From the NCBI GenBank assembly GCA_031363055.1, contig JANLTP010000075.1:5962-69961 (forward strand): a stretch of 64,000 nt of DNA. Direction: 5' to 3'. This DNA comes from JANLTP01 sp031363055 (lineage in GTDB: Bacteria; Pseudomonadota; Gammaproteobacteria; Burkholderiales; Burkholderiaceae_E). The first letter of the stretch is position 1. Each line of letters starts with the position of its first letter. A program made the position numbers and the translations under genes. This document shows positions 8,300 through 17,600 of the stretch, one piece after another. The notes under the pieces were generated by a model that saw only the letters and a program-made list of their open reading frames with translations, did no database searches and was not told the DNA's origin.

Positions 8300-8799
8300 G
8301 ACCGGTCCTTGTGCGATGGTCCGTGCGAGTCGGCCGTTTTCGACCCCATCATGTACAGCGCGATCAGCGCGGTCAGGATCATCGGCGGTGCCATCGCAAC
8401 GAATGCGATCCATTCGGGCAGGCCCATGAGCATGGTGGTCGAGCCGGCCTCCTTTTGCGAGACCGCGCCGGCCAGGGTGCGCCAGGCCAGCAGTGCCAGC
8501 ATGATCGCAATCAACAGGGCGCCCAACTGGTCGAGGCGATCACGCGTGGCTTGGGTCGCACTGGTCGTGAAGAAATCGACGATGATATTGCCGCGCCGCC
8601 ATTGGCAGATCGGCAGGAACGCGGCGACCGCAATCGCCATCGCAAACTCAACCAGTTCGGTATCGCCCAGCAGGGGGCTATTGAACAACCAGCGACCGAC
8701 GATGCTGGCGGTGGTAATCAAGGTGATCGTCACCATGACCAGGCCGCCAGCGATGGCGCAGGCCTTCGCCAGCCATTCGAGTGTTTTACCCACGATCAT
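8296..8799 (-). CDS. dctQ: TRAP transporter small permease DctQ
   Basis: Membrane protein of 167 residues with the four helices of DctQ. The central motif SPLLGDTELVEFAMAIAVAAFLP contains the conserved Glu, and WRRGNIIVDFF follows. It partners DctM to import an organic acid or similar solute. Its start (ATG at 8799) sits inside a 15-base near-copy of the upstream pcaL stop region. Its stop overlaps the dctM start. The gap to pcaL is only 25 bases, so the genes form one operon. Confidence 0.93.
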   Translation of the reverse strand: MIVGKTLEWLAKACAIAGGLVMVTITLITTASIVGRWLFNSPLLGDTELVEFAMAIAVAAFLPICQWRRGNIIVDFFTTSATQATRDRLDQLGALLIAIMLALLAWRTLAGAVSQKEAGSTTMLMGLPEWIAFVAMAPPMILTALIALYMMGSKTADSHGPSHKDRS

Positions 8800-8839
8800 T
8801 TTCCACGAACACTACCCGCAAAAATTACCCGCGATCATT
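8786..8839 (-). repeat. 39-bp-period duplication of stop/start region between pcaL and dctQ
   Basis: The plus-strand sequence TTACCCACGATCATT at 8786-8800 recurs as TTACCCGCGATCATT at 8825-8839, one mismatch in 15. The second copy contains the pcaL stop codon and the first contains the dctQ start codon. A partial third TACCCGC lies between them at 8813-8819. Confidence 0.75.
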
Positions 8840-10063
8840 GCCCAAACTCGTCAACCAGGACCAGCCGTTCGCAGCCGTCGGGCGCAATAGTTCCTGCGCG
8901 TGATGAAAGGCGGTGTTGGCCGCCGGCACACCACAGTAGATCGCGGCTTGCAGCAGCAACTCCTCGAGCTCGGCGGCCTGCAACTCGGCCGCTAGCCCTT
9001 TCTCAACCTGCAGCCGGAACTCCTCCCAGCGGCTCTGGCCGATACAGAGCGCCAGCACCAGCAAGCGTCGCGTACGATCATCAAAAATCGGGCTGGTCCA
9101 GAGCTCACCCCAGGTGTAGCGGGTCAACAGATCCTGAAAACGGGCGGTGAATTCCGAAGTGTCCTTCAGCCGGTCCTCGACGTAGGCAGCGCCGAGCACT
9201 TGCTTGCGCCGCTCGAGTCCTTGCCGATAACGATCCTGCTCCGCGCGTTGCCGCAACTTCGGGTCGTCGAGACCGCCTGCGACCGCTTCGCCGCGCAAAA
9301 AGCGAACCATGAGATCGCCGACCCGAGCTGGCTGCTCGGAATGCGAGAAATGCGCCGTCGGCAACTCGATATAACGGGCACCCTTGATGGTCTGGGCAAT
9401 CTGCTGACCCATCTGCGGCGGGGTAGCGGGGTCATGCGTACCGGCAATCACCAAGGTCGGCGCATTGATCTGTGCCAGCAGCGGCACCAGATTCATGTCG
9501 CGGATGGCGGCACAACAACCGGCGTAACCGAGTGGATCAATCGACAGCAAGGTTTGCCGGACCGTTTCATAGTGCTCGCTGCGCTTGGCCGCAAACGCCG
9601 GCGTGAAGAACCGACCGAGCACCGCGTCGGCAATCGCCGGCATGCCGCCCAGCAGCACCTGGGTGATGCGCTCGTCGAAGCTGCCGGCAACCACCTGGGC
9701 GCTGGTGTTGGCCAACACCAGGCGTTGCACGCGATCGCCCGAATGTGCCGCCAACCAGATGCCGATCATGCCGCCGATCGATACGCCGGCATAGAGAAAC
9801 GTCGGCGCACCGACGGCGTCCGCTACCGCCAGGACGTCGAGGCCGAGCATGTCCATGCAGTAGTCGCCGTGTACGACGTCGGAGGCACCGTGGCCGCGCT
9901 TGTCGATGCGAATGACCCGAAATGATTGGGAGAGCGCCGGCATGACCGGATTCCACATCGCGTGGTCGCTACCGAGCGAGCTGACCATGATCAGCGGCTG
10001 AGCATCAGCGCGCCCGTCTATGCGGTAGTAGATCCTGACACCGTCCCGAACGGCAAATGGCAT
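8825..10063 (-). CDS. pcaL: Fused 3-oxoadipate enol-lactonase / 4-carboxymuconolactone decarboxylase
   Basis: Two-domain enzyme of the protocatechuate branch of the beta-ketoadipate pathway. Residues 1-265 are an alpha/beta hydrolase like PcaD: oxyanion segment VSSLGSDHAMW, nucleophile elbow GVSIGG (Ser near 95), and catalytic His in TAHFSH near 244. Residues about 275-412 are the PcaC decarboxylase (CMD) domain, with RRKQVLGAAYVEDRL and FQDLLTRYTWGELW. The order PcaD-PcaC is the same as in PcaL fusions. The two domains would act on consecutive substrates, decarboxylating gamma-carboxymuconolactone and then hydrolysing 3-oxoadipate enol-lactone. No other pca genes are in the window, so it may instead act on a related lactone taken up by the linked TRAP permease. 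Confidence 0.88.
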   Translation of the reverse strand: MPFAVRDGVRIYYRIDGRADAQPLIMVSSLGSDHAMWNPVMPALSQSFRVIRIDKRGHGASDVVHGDYCMDMLGLDVLAVADAVGAPTFLYAGVSIGGMIGIWLAAHSGDRVQRLVLANTSAQVVAGSFDERITQVLLGGMPAIADAVLGRFFTPAFAAKRSEHYETVRQTLLSIDPLGYAGCCAAIRDMNLVPLLAQINAPTLVIAGTHDPATPPQMGQQIAQTIKGARYIELPTAHFSHSEQPARVGDLMVRFLRGEAVAGGLDDPKLRQRAEQDRYRQGLERRKQVLGAAYVEDRLKDTSEFTARFQDLLTRYTWGELWTSPIFDDRTRRLLVLALCIGQSRWEEFRLQVEKGLAAELQAAELEELLLQAAIYCGVPAANTAFHHAQELLRPTAANGWSWLTSLGNDRG

Positions 10064-10237
10064 AAGCGCTCACTCAAGAGTTGGGGTTGCAGACCAAAGC
10101 ACGGGCTGCAGGGAAGGGGTTGTACGGAAGGCATCATACAATCAGGCCGGGGAGTAGAAGGTACCTCGGAGCGCTGGATTTTGAAATTGGGGTCGGACGA
10201 ACCCGCATGACTGCATTAGATCCGTCCCGACAACGCT

Positions 10238-10270
10238 TGCCGTTACCCGGTTTATTCGGTCTGTTAAAAT
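10238..10270 (+). promoter_or_regulatory. Possible promoter of the polysaccharide locus
   Basis: The 290-base gap between divergent pcaL and the glycosyltransferase gene holds no gene. It contains a TGTTAAAAT segment (10263-10271) that could serve as a -10 element, with weak TTGCCG or TTACCC candidates upstream at poor spacing. Support is weak. Confidence 0.25.
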
Positions 10271-10353
10271 GAAGCATTAGTAGCCAGACACTGTTGGGCA
10301 GCCTCTTGCTCTGAGAGGATGACTGGCAACTTGCCCCCGGCAGGATCTTCAAC

Positions 10354-12273
10354 ATGAGCACCCGGCAGTTGGTCAATTGGCCAAAAAGGCTGTGGCGAGG
10401 CCTGACGATCGCCTTGACCCAGGTCAGCGACCTGCCTGCCATGCTTCGCGCCGCCTTTAACGTCTATCGCAAGGAAGGCATTCGCGGAGTCCGTACCCGG
10501 ATCTCAACGTTGCGGCTGCGTATCGGCGCCTCTGGCGGATTATTCACCAATCGCAATGACTACCGCGAATGGGTGCGGCGCTTCGATACCCTTGACGACG
10601 AGTCCCGCGCGCAGATTCGGCAATCGATCGCGTCCTTGCCGATTCAGCCGAAAATATCGGTACTCATGCCGGTCTTTAACCCACCGCCTGACTTTCTCGA
10701 AAAAGCGCTCCAGTCCGTAGCAAACCAGTTGTATACGCATTGGGAGTTGTGTATCGCGGACGATCTGTCCACCGACCCGGCTGTGAGGCATGTGCTGAAT
10801 CGATACGCCGCCCTCGATTCGCGAATCCGCATCGCCTATCGCACGGTCAATGGGCACATCGCCCATGCCTCGAACACGGCTCTTGAATTGGTCACCGGAG
10901 AATTCGTCGGATTGCTCGATCACGACGATCTGTTAGCCGAACACGCGTTGTACATGGTGGCCAAGGCGATCAACGAGACCCCCGAGCTGGGCCTGATCTA
11001 CTCGGACGAAGACAAAGTCGACGAGCAGGGCAACCGCATGTCCCCATATTTCAAATCCGACTGGAACCTTGATCTGTTTCGGTCGCAAAATATGATCAGC
11101 CATTTCGGCGTCTATCGGACTTCGCTGGTCCGATTGGTGGGAGGATTCCGGCCCGGAATGGAAGGCTCACAGGATTACGACCTCGCACTTCGCTGCACCG
11201 AGCAACTCAGCGACCGCCAGATCCTGCACATTCCCCGAGTCCTGTACCACTGGCGCATTCACTCGCGCAGCACGGCGCAGACCGCCTCCGCAAAGCCGTA
11301 CGCGGTGACCGCTGGCCAGTGCGCGCTGACCGATCACCTGCAACGACTGGGTGTTAACGGTACCGTCGCCACCCTCGAGAATGGTGGTTACCGGGTGAGT
11401 TACGCGCTTCCCGATCCGCCACCCGCCGTCACTTTGATCATTCCGACCCACAATCGTCTCGATCTGCTCAAAAACTGCATCGACAGCATTCGAAAACGAA
11501 CGGCCTATTCCAATTACGACATCCTCATTGTCGACAACAATTCGGACGACGCGGCGACCCTGGCCTATCTCGACCAAATGGCGGCCGAACCGCAGGTCAC
11601 CGTCGTTCGGGACCCACTGCCATTTAATTTTTCTAGGTTGAACAATCATGCGGTCAGACTCGCCAAAGGCCAATTTGTCGGTCTGATCAACAACGATATC
11701 GAGGTCATTGCGGCCGATTGGCTGGACGATATGGTGTCGGTCGCCAACCAGGATGGCGTCGGCGCCGTCGGCGCCCGCCTTTGGTATCCGAACGATCGCA
11801 TCCAGCACGCCGGCATCGTGATCGGCATGTTGACTTTGGCCGGCCACATCCATCGATTTTTTCCGCGCGGTGCGCATGGCTATTTCGGCCGTGCCTCGCT
11901 GCGCCAAAGCATGAGCGCAGTCACCGGGGCCTGCCTGGTCATACGCAAAAGAATCTACGAAGCAGTCGGCGGCATGGACGAGACCAATCTGGCGGTGGCC
12001 TTTAATGACGTCGACTTCTGCCTGAAGGTCCTTGAAGCAGGCTATCGAAACGTATTCACGCCGTTTGCCGAGTTGTACCACCACGAGTCGGCCTCCCGTG
12101 GCCTTGACGACAGGCCCGAGAAACGCCAGCGATTTGCGGCTGAGGTAAGTTTCATGAAAAAACGCTGGTCTTCGATGTTGAACAACGGTGATCCGGCATA
12201 CAACCCCAATTTGAGCCTGGACGATGAAATTTGCAGCCTTGCATGGCCGCCACGGGGACCTTCCATTCCCTGA
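10354..12273 (+). CDS. Glycosyltransferase with two GT2 domains
   Basis: Cytoplasmic protein of 639 residues with two family-2 glycosyltransferase domains in tandem. The first begins near residue 98 (PKISVLMPVFNPP) with acid motif LLDHDDLL near 190; the second begins near 355 (VTLIIPTHNRLDLLKNCIDS) with a DNNSDD motif and NNDIEV further on. The first 90 residues are an extra N-terminal region. Dual-GT2 proteins of this type add sugars successively during O-antigen or capsule chain synthesis, using nucleotide sugars and a divalent metal held by the Asp clusters. It is the first gene of the plus-strand locus ahead of the ABC exporter. Linkage specificity cannot be told. Confidence 0.9.
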   Translation: MSTRQLVNWPKRLWRGLTIALTQVSDLPAMLRAAFNVYRKEGIRGVRTRISTLRLRIGASGGLFTNRNDYREWVRRFDTLDDESRAQIRQSIASLPIQPKISVLMPVFNPPPDFLEKALQSVANQLYTHWELCIADDLSTDPAVRHVLNRYAALDSRIRIAYRTVNGHIAHASNTALELVTGEFVGLLDHDDLLAEHALYMVAKAINETPELGLIYSDEDKVDEQGNRMSPYFKSDWNLDLFRSQNMISHFGVYRTSLVRLVGGFRPGMEGSQDYDLALRCTEQLSDRQILHIPRVLYHWRIHSRSTAQTASAKPYAVTAGQCALTDHLQRLGVNGTVATLENGGYRVSYALPDPPPAVTLIIPTHNRLDLLKNCIDSIRKRTAYSNYDILIVDNNSDDAATLAYLDQMAAEPQVTVVRDPLPFNFSRLNNHAVRLAKGQFVGLINNDIEVIAADWLDDMVSVANQDGVGAVGARLWYPNDRIQHAGIVIGMLTLAGHIHRFFPRGAHGYFGRASLRQSMSAVTGACLVIRKRIYEAVGGMDETNLAVAFNDVDFCLKVLEAGYRNVFTPFAELYHHESASRGLDDRPEKRQRFAAEVSFMKKRWSSMLNNGDPAYNPNLSLDDEICSLAWPPRGPSIP

Positions 12274-12317
12274 GCCAGAACCCGGTTGGATCGATGTTCA
12301 ACGGGGGCACGTAGGTG

Positions 12318-12346
12318 AGCTGACGGTTCACCAACAAAGGTATGAT
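12318..12346 (+). promoter_or_regulatory. Possible promoter upstream of the ABC exporter genes
   Basis: In the 159-base gap before the permease gene, a good -10-like TATGAT lies at 12341-12346. The -35 position carries only a weak GCTGAC match at 12319-12324. The gap otherwise shows nothing coding. Confidence 0.3.
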
Positions 12347-12432
12347 AGAGGGTTGCGGTTCCAAAATCGCGCTCGCCAGCAGGCGCTTCCCGTCTCAATC
12401 GGGTATCGCTGCCTCAATTTAGTGTCGACTGG

Positions 12433-13272
12433 ATGTCCTCTAATTCAACGTTGTCCAGAATTCTCCGCAATATCGTGGTCGAACTTCCGGCCACGCCTAT
12501 TCGGCACTGGGCCTTGATCCGCCAATTAAGTGCACGAGAGATCGCCAGCAAGTATCAGGGTTCCCTGCTGGGTTTTGGATGGACGATTGCGATCCCCCTG
12601 ATGATGCTGTCGATATACACCTTCGTTTTCAGCACGGTGTTTCGCTCACGCTGGCCGGGCGGCGGCGAAAGTCAAACCGAATTCGCCATTCTGATCTACG
12701 CAGGACTGATCGTCTTTGGGTTCTTCGGCGAAGTGATCGGGAGGGCGCCACGGCTAATCATGGACAGTCCTAACCTGGTGAAGAAGGTCGCCTTCCCGCT
12801 CGAAACGTTGGCATGGGTCGCGGTCGCAAGCGCCGGCTTCAATGCGTTGATCAACCTGGCCATCCTGGCCGGTTTCATTCTGTTCATCAACGGCTCAATC
12901 CCGCCGACCGCCGTATTGGCGCCGCTGGTGCTGGTGCCGCTGGCCGTGCTGACCTTGGGCCTTGCCTGGATCATTGCAGCCCTTGGTGTGTACCTGCGCG
13001 ATCTGAGTCAATTGATCGGCGTATTGATCTCCGCGCTGTTATTCATCACGCCGATTTTTTACCCGATTTCGGCGGTTCCGCCGAACTTTCAGACCTACTT
13101 GCAACTGAACCCGCTGACCTACTATGTCGAAACGCTGCGCGGGACATTGATCTGGGGAAAGCTGCCGAACGCCGAGGGCTTCGTAATGACGTCGGCCGCT
13201 GCGTTAATCGTGTGCACGACCGGATTTGTCTGGTTTCGTTATGCGCGACGGGGTTTCGCTGACGTGATGTGA
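12433..13272 (+). CDS. wzm: ABC-2 polysaccharide exporter permease (Wzm-type)
   Basis: Membrane protein of 279 residues with six hydrophobic segments and the ABC2 exporter signature. The N-terminal amphipathic part (HWALIRQLSAREIASKYQGSLLGFGW) precedes the first helix, and LITPIFYPISAVP-type residues (FITPIFYPISAVPPNFQ) occur near residue 205. It would form the inner-membrane channel for lipid-linked glycan export together with the ATPase encoded directly downstream; the two genes overlap by 4 bases (ATGTGA). Length and gene pairing fit Wzm or KpsM-like permeases of O-antigen or capsule loci. Confidence 0.92.
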   Translation: MSSNSTLSRILRNIVVELPATPIRHWALIRQLSAREIASKYQGSLLGFGWTIAIPLMMLSIYTFVFSTVFRSRWPGGGESQTEFAILIYAGLIVFGFFGEVIGRAPRLIMDSPNLVKKVAFPLETLAWVAVASAGFNALINLAILAGFILFINGSIPPTAVLAPLVLVPLAVLTLGLAWIIAALGVYLRDLSQLIGVLISALLFITPIFYPISAVPPNFQTYLQLNPLTYYVETLRGTLIWGKLPNAEGFVMTSAAALIVCTTGFVWFRYARRGFADVM

Positions 13273-14645
13273 ATCCAATGCAGATAACTCATCAGGAAGC
13301 CGTCCGCATCGACGGCGTATCGAAACTGTACGAAATTTTCAGTCTGCCCCGGCATCGCCTGTGGCAGTTGCTGACCTTCGGAAAGAAGCGGTTCTGCACC
13401 GACTTCTGGGCACTTTCCGACATCAGCCTGCAAATTCGTCGTGGCGAGACCTTCGGCATCGTCGGTCGCAACGGCGCCGGCAAATCGACCTTGCTGCAGC
13501 TCATCTGCGGCATTCTGACCCCCACGCACGGCACGATCAACGTCAACGGGCGAGTGACGGCGCTGCTGGAGTTGGGAGCTGGCTTGAATACCGACTTCAC
13601 GGGGCTTGAAAATGTTCGAATGATGGCGGCGGTTTTGGGTATCCCGTCGGATGACGTCGAGCGGCGCATCCCGGCGATCGTTGATTTCGCACAGCTCGGC
13701 GACTTCATGCACCGGCCGGTCAAGTTATATTCAAGCGGCATGATCATGCGACTCGCCTTTTCGACGGCAATCAGTTTTGATCCCGATATCCTGGTGGTGG
13801 ACGAGGCCATGGCGGTCGGTGACGAGCTGTTTCAGTCAAAATGCATGCGACGGATCGATGAGATGAAATCGAACGGTGCGACCATTCTTTTTGTGTCTCA
13901 TTCAATGGGAACGATTACCCAGATCTGCGATCGGGCCGCCTTGATTGATGCCGGTCGCCTGCTCGAAGTCGGGTCGGCTAAAAGCGTTGCAGCTCACTAT
14001 AACAAGCTGCTCTACGGCGGTCCCGCCGCAGCGCGCTCCAGCCCGAACCAGGTGGTCGCACCGCGCCCCGCCACAGGGACCGAGTCCGCGCCGATATCCG
14101 AGTCCGCGCCAATATCCGCGCCAGCGTCAGTGGCATCGACAGGGCCGATAGGCCCATCCGACGCAACCGTGTTGCGCCACAACCCGATCCCGATGAGTAG
14201 CGACGCGCCTGGTCACATCTTTGAGGCCGGCATCGATGGTTACGACTTTCGCAACCTGATCATCGAATCGGGCGAAACCGTGTGCTTTCGCATGCGCGTA
14301 CGATTTGATCGCGATGTTCGGGACGTCATCATGGGCATGATGCTGACGACATCGACCGGCGTGGATTGCTACCACACCAATCTGCTGTGCAGGCAAAACC
14401 CGATTGATATCTGCAATGCTGGCGATATCTATGACGTCAGTTTTGAGTTCCCGCTGCGCTTGGCCGCAGGCAGTTACATCGCGGTCTTCGACTGCCAGCA
14501 TGGTCTTCGAGGCGATACAAAATTGGTAGATATCTTCTACGAAGCGTTACACCTGAGCGTTCCGCCTAACCGTCCCGTCGAGGACGGCGGCATTGCCGCG
14601 CTGGGCGCCAGGATTCACTACGAAACGACCACCCATGTCAATTGA
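13269..14645 (+). CDS. wzt: ABC polysaccharide exporter ATPase with C-terminal glycan-binding domain (Wzt-type)
   Basis: Residues 1-240 are an ABC ATPase: Walker A GRNGAGKST near 72, signature YSSGM(I/L)MRL near 155 and Walker B ILVVDEAMAVGD near 175. Residues about 300-455 are the Wzt-type C-terminal domain that in O9a-like systems recognises the finished chain and allows export. A linker at about 245-300 is Ala/Pro/Ser-rich and includes a repeated ESAPIS unit. The start is GTG at 13269, overlapping the permease stop; ATG at 13278 is an alternative. The protein acts on the cytoplasmic face with Wzm. The 3' end overlaps the next gene by 11 bases. Confidence 0.93.
   Translation: MNPMQITHQEAVRIDGVSKLYEIFSLPRHRLWQLLTFGKKRFCTDFWALSDISLQIRRGETFGIVGRNGAGKSTLLQLICGILTPTHGTINVNGRVTALLELGAGLNTDFTGLENVRMMAAVLGIPSDDVERRIPAIVDFAQLGDFMHRPVKLYSSGMIMRLAFSTAISFDPDILVVDEAMAVGDELFQSKCMRRIDEMKSNGATILFVSHSMGTITQICDRAALIDAGRLLEVGSAKSVAAHYNKLLYGGPAAARSSPNQVVAPRPATGTESAPISESAPISAPASVASTGPIGPSDATVLRHNPIPMSSDAPGHIFEAGIDGYDFRNLIIESGETVCFRMRVRFDRDVRDVIMGMMLTTSTGVDCYHTNLLCRQNPIDICNAGDIYDVSFEFPLRLAAGSYIAVFDCQHGLRGDTKLVDIFYEALHLSVPPNRPVEDGGIAALGARIHYETTTHVN
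14082..14117 (+). repeat. Two 18-bp tandem units in the wzt linker
   Basis: Units at 14082-14099 and 14100-14117 differ at one base and encode ESAPIS twice. A degenerate third piece (GCGCCAGCG) follows. The repeat lengthens the linker between the ATPase and the glycan-binding domain. Confidence 0.7.
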
Positions 14646-17600
14646 TTTCACTGGAGAGCGGATCGTTCCCGAAGCGCAGAACTGCGAACCGACGTTCGCC
14701 GAAAAAATGTATCAGGAGCATGTCGCGCGTTACCACTTCGCGTCGCAACTGTGCGTCGGCAAGGCAGTGCTCGACGTCGGCTGCGGTGTTGGTTATGGTT
14801 CACAATTGCTGGCGCAAAAAGGCGCTCGATCGGTGCTTGCTTTCGATTTGTCCGAGTCCGCAATCGGTCACGCTACAGAGCATTTTGGCGCACCAAACCT
14901 GGCGTTCGTGACGGCCGATGCCGAGTCCTTCGATTTTGGCAAACAGTTTGAGTTGATCACTTGCTTCGAGTTGATCGAGCACGTCAGCCAACAAGACAAA
15001 GTCTTTGAGTGCATAGCGCGTTCGCTAACACCGGACGGCGTGGTGGTGATGTCCACGCCACGGGCCTTGGCCGACAAACGAACTCATTTTCACACCCACG
15101 AATACAGTCGCGACGAGTTTGAACAGGCATTTCTTCGTCACTTCAAGAATAGGGCGTTCTATTTCGAGAACAATCATTTTTCCTCCTATTTAGGCAAACA
15201 GGCTCCGCATGCGATTGCGCAAGTGGAGTTGATGCGCGATCAGTTCACGCTGGAAGCCGCAGACTACTTTATTGCGGTGGCCTCCCACGCTCCTGACATC
15301 GACTTGACGCAGTTGCAGCCCGTGCTGGTACTCAACGATGATTCTTATGTTTTGACGCTGGAGAAGGACATCGGCGTACTGCGCGCCGCTGAGGCCGACC
15401 ACAGACAAAGCATCAGCAACTTGCGCGCAGAACTCGCCAAACGTGAACGGGAAATCTCCGACGCCCTGCAGAGCGCCGCTCAACGCGAGCGAGAGCTGAC
15501 CGACGCGCTCAAAAGCGCTGCCGAGCGTGAGGCCTCCACAGTCGCTGATGCAGCCGCTGAAGCCGCGGCACTGGCTACGCGAGTGGCTGCCAGCGATGAA
15601 AAACTGCTGAACCTCACGCGGGAGTATCACTCACAACAGATGCGATATGCCGAACTGCACGAAGCGATGACACTCTGCGTGGCGGACCGCGACAATTATC
15701 AGCACATGTTGCGGGAAACCCGGGCGTCGTTCAGTTGGCGGGTGACCCGGCCGATGCGCGACACCACGACCGCGTTACGCAGGCTCAAAGTCCGGGGTCG
15801 TTCGACGCTCGCGCCGCCAGCCGCTGTGTACGATGTGGCCGCGGCCCGGCCCGATTCAAGTTCAACGGCCAACGAGTTGGCGGTCGCTAAGGTGCCAGGG
15901 GCCAGTTATGACGCAGTCCTGTTCATCGGCTGCTGGGAAGGCGAATCAAAACGTTATCGTGTGTATAACGTCGCTGAGGTGATGCGCAATCGCGGTTTGA
16001 GCGTCGAGATTCAGTCGTTTGGTCAGATCGGTCAGTTTGTCGAGCAGGGGCACAAGGCGAAGGTTGCCATCCTGTTTCGTGCGCCCTATGACCCGCCAAA
16101 AGTCGCCGATCAGTTTCTGAAGTACGCCCGTGATCATCAGATTCGCACCGTGTTTGATGTCGACGACATGGTCTTCGCGCCCGAGATCATTTCACTGATC
16201 CACGGTTTCGCGAAATTGTCGGTTGCGGACCAAGCCTTATATAGAGATGGCGTACAGAAGTATCGACAGTTGCTGATGGCCTGCGACCTTGTGACGGTAA
16301 CCACGCCGTTCCTGAAGCGCGAGGTCGAGAAGCTCGGCAAGACCTGTGCCGTGATTCCCAATACCTTGAATGCTGCTCAGTTGGATATCGCGTCGAAACT
16401 GGTCACGACCCCGCGCGTTACCAGCCCTCGTGTCACGATCGGCTACTTTTCCGGCAGCAGCACCCACGAAAAGGATTTCGCCGAAGCGGCACCGGCCTTG
16501 CGCAGGCTCATGACCGAGCGCGCCGAAGTCGACCTGCTGGTGGTCGGAGTCCTTGAGTTGAACGACCAGGAATGGTTGCCGTTTGCGAATCGGATTATCC
16601 GCAAAGGCTTCCAGGAATATCGGCAAATGCTCGAAACCTTGCACGGCTGCGACATCAACATCGCGCCCCTGGAGCAAGGCAATCCGTTTTGCGAGAGTAA
16701 AAGTGAACTCAAGTTTTTTGAAGCCGCGCTGGTAGAAGTCCCGACGATCGCCTCGGCCACCGAGCCGTTCCGACTGGCTATCGAGCACGGCAAGACCGGT
16801 TACCTGGCGAACTCCAACGAAACCTGGCACCAACATCTGCTCGAACTGGTGGCCGACGCGAATCTGCGCGCCCGGATCGGCAAGGCCGCGCGGATCAATG
16901 TGCTGACGGCCTTCGGCCCCGACCTGCTGGCCCAAACAATCCGCGACGCCTGGCAGCTCGAGTTTGCGTCGGTGCAACTCGATCAGCCAGCGCCGAGCAG
17001 CCTTCGGACGGCATCCAATCCGGCTTCACTGAGGATCGACTGGGTCATCCCCGAGCTGATCGTCGGCGGCGGCGGCCATCGGAACATTCTTCGCGCGGCC
17101 TTTCACCTGAGCCGGTTCGGCCACGACATCTGCTTGCACTTTACCGGTGAGCGCCGGACCGCCGTTGAAGTCAAGAAGTTGATTCGGGACAACTTTTACC
17201 CGCTGGACTGCGAGGTGCGTTTGTACGACGGTGTTTTCCGTCGCTCCGACGTTGTGATGGCGACCCACTGGACGACTGTCGACGCGGCGTTGCGGGCACG
17301 CTCGGTAACCCGCGAAATCATGTACTTCGTACAGGATTTCGAGCCCTCGTTCGCACCGATGGGCTCCGAGTACGTGCTGGCGGAAAACACCTACCGACGC
17401 GGACTGTACTGCGTGACCTCGGGACCCTGGTGTGAACATGTACTGAAAAATCAGTTTGGCGCCGAAGCCGACCATTTTCGTTTCCCAATCGACCGCGACG
17501 TTTACTACCCACGAGCGCGGACCAATCCGTCGAAGAGTGTGGTGTTTTTTGCCAAGCCCGAGATGCCGCGTCGTTGCTTCGAGATTGGAGCCATGTCGCT

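Noticed and set aside
8300..8413. Upstream extension of the minus-strand dctM
   Set aside because: The extra residues lie within dctQ in another frame, are charged and unlike the family, and ATG 8299 has the coupled ATGA overlap.
10441..12084. Minus-strand open frames opposite the dual glycosyltransferase
   Set aside because: Antisense shadows with no domains; the plus-strand gene is strongly conserved across both GT2 domains.
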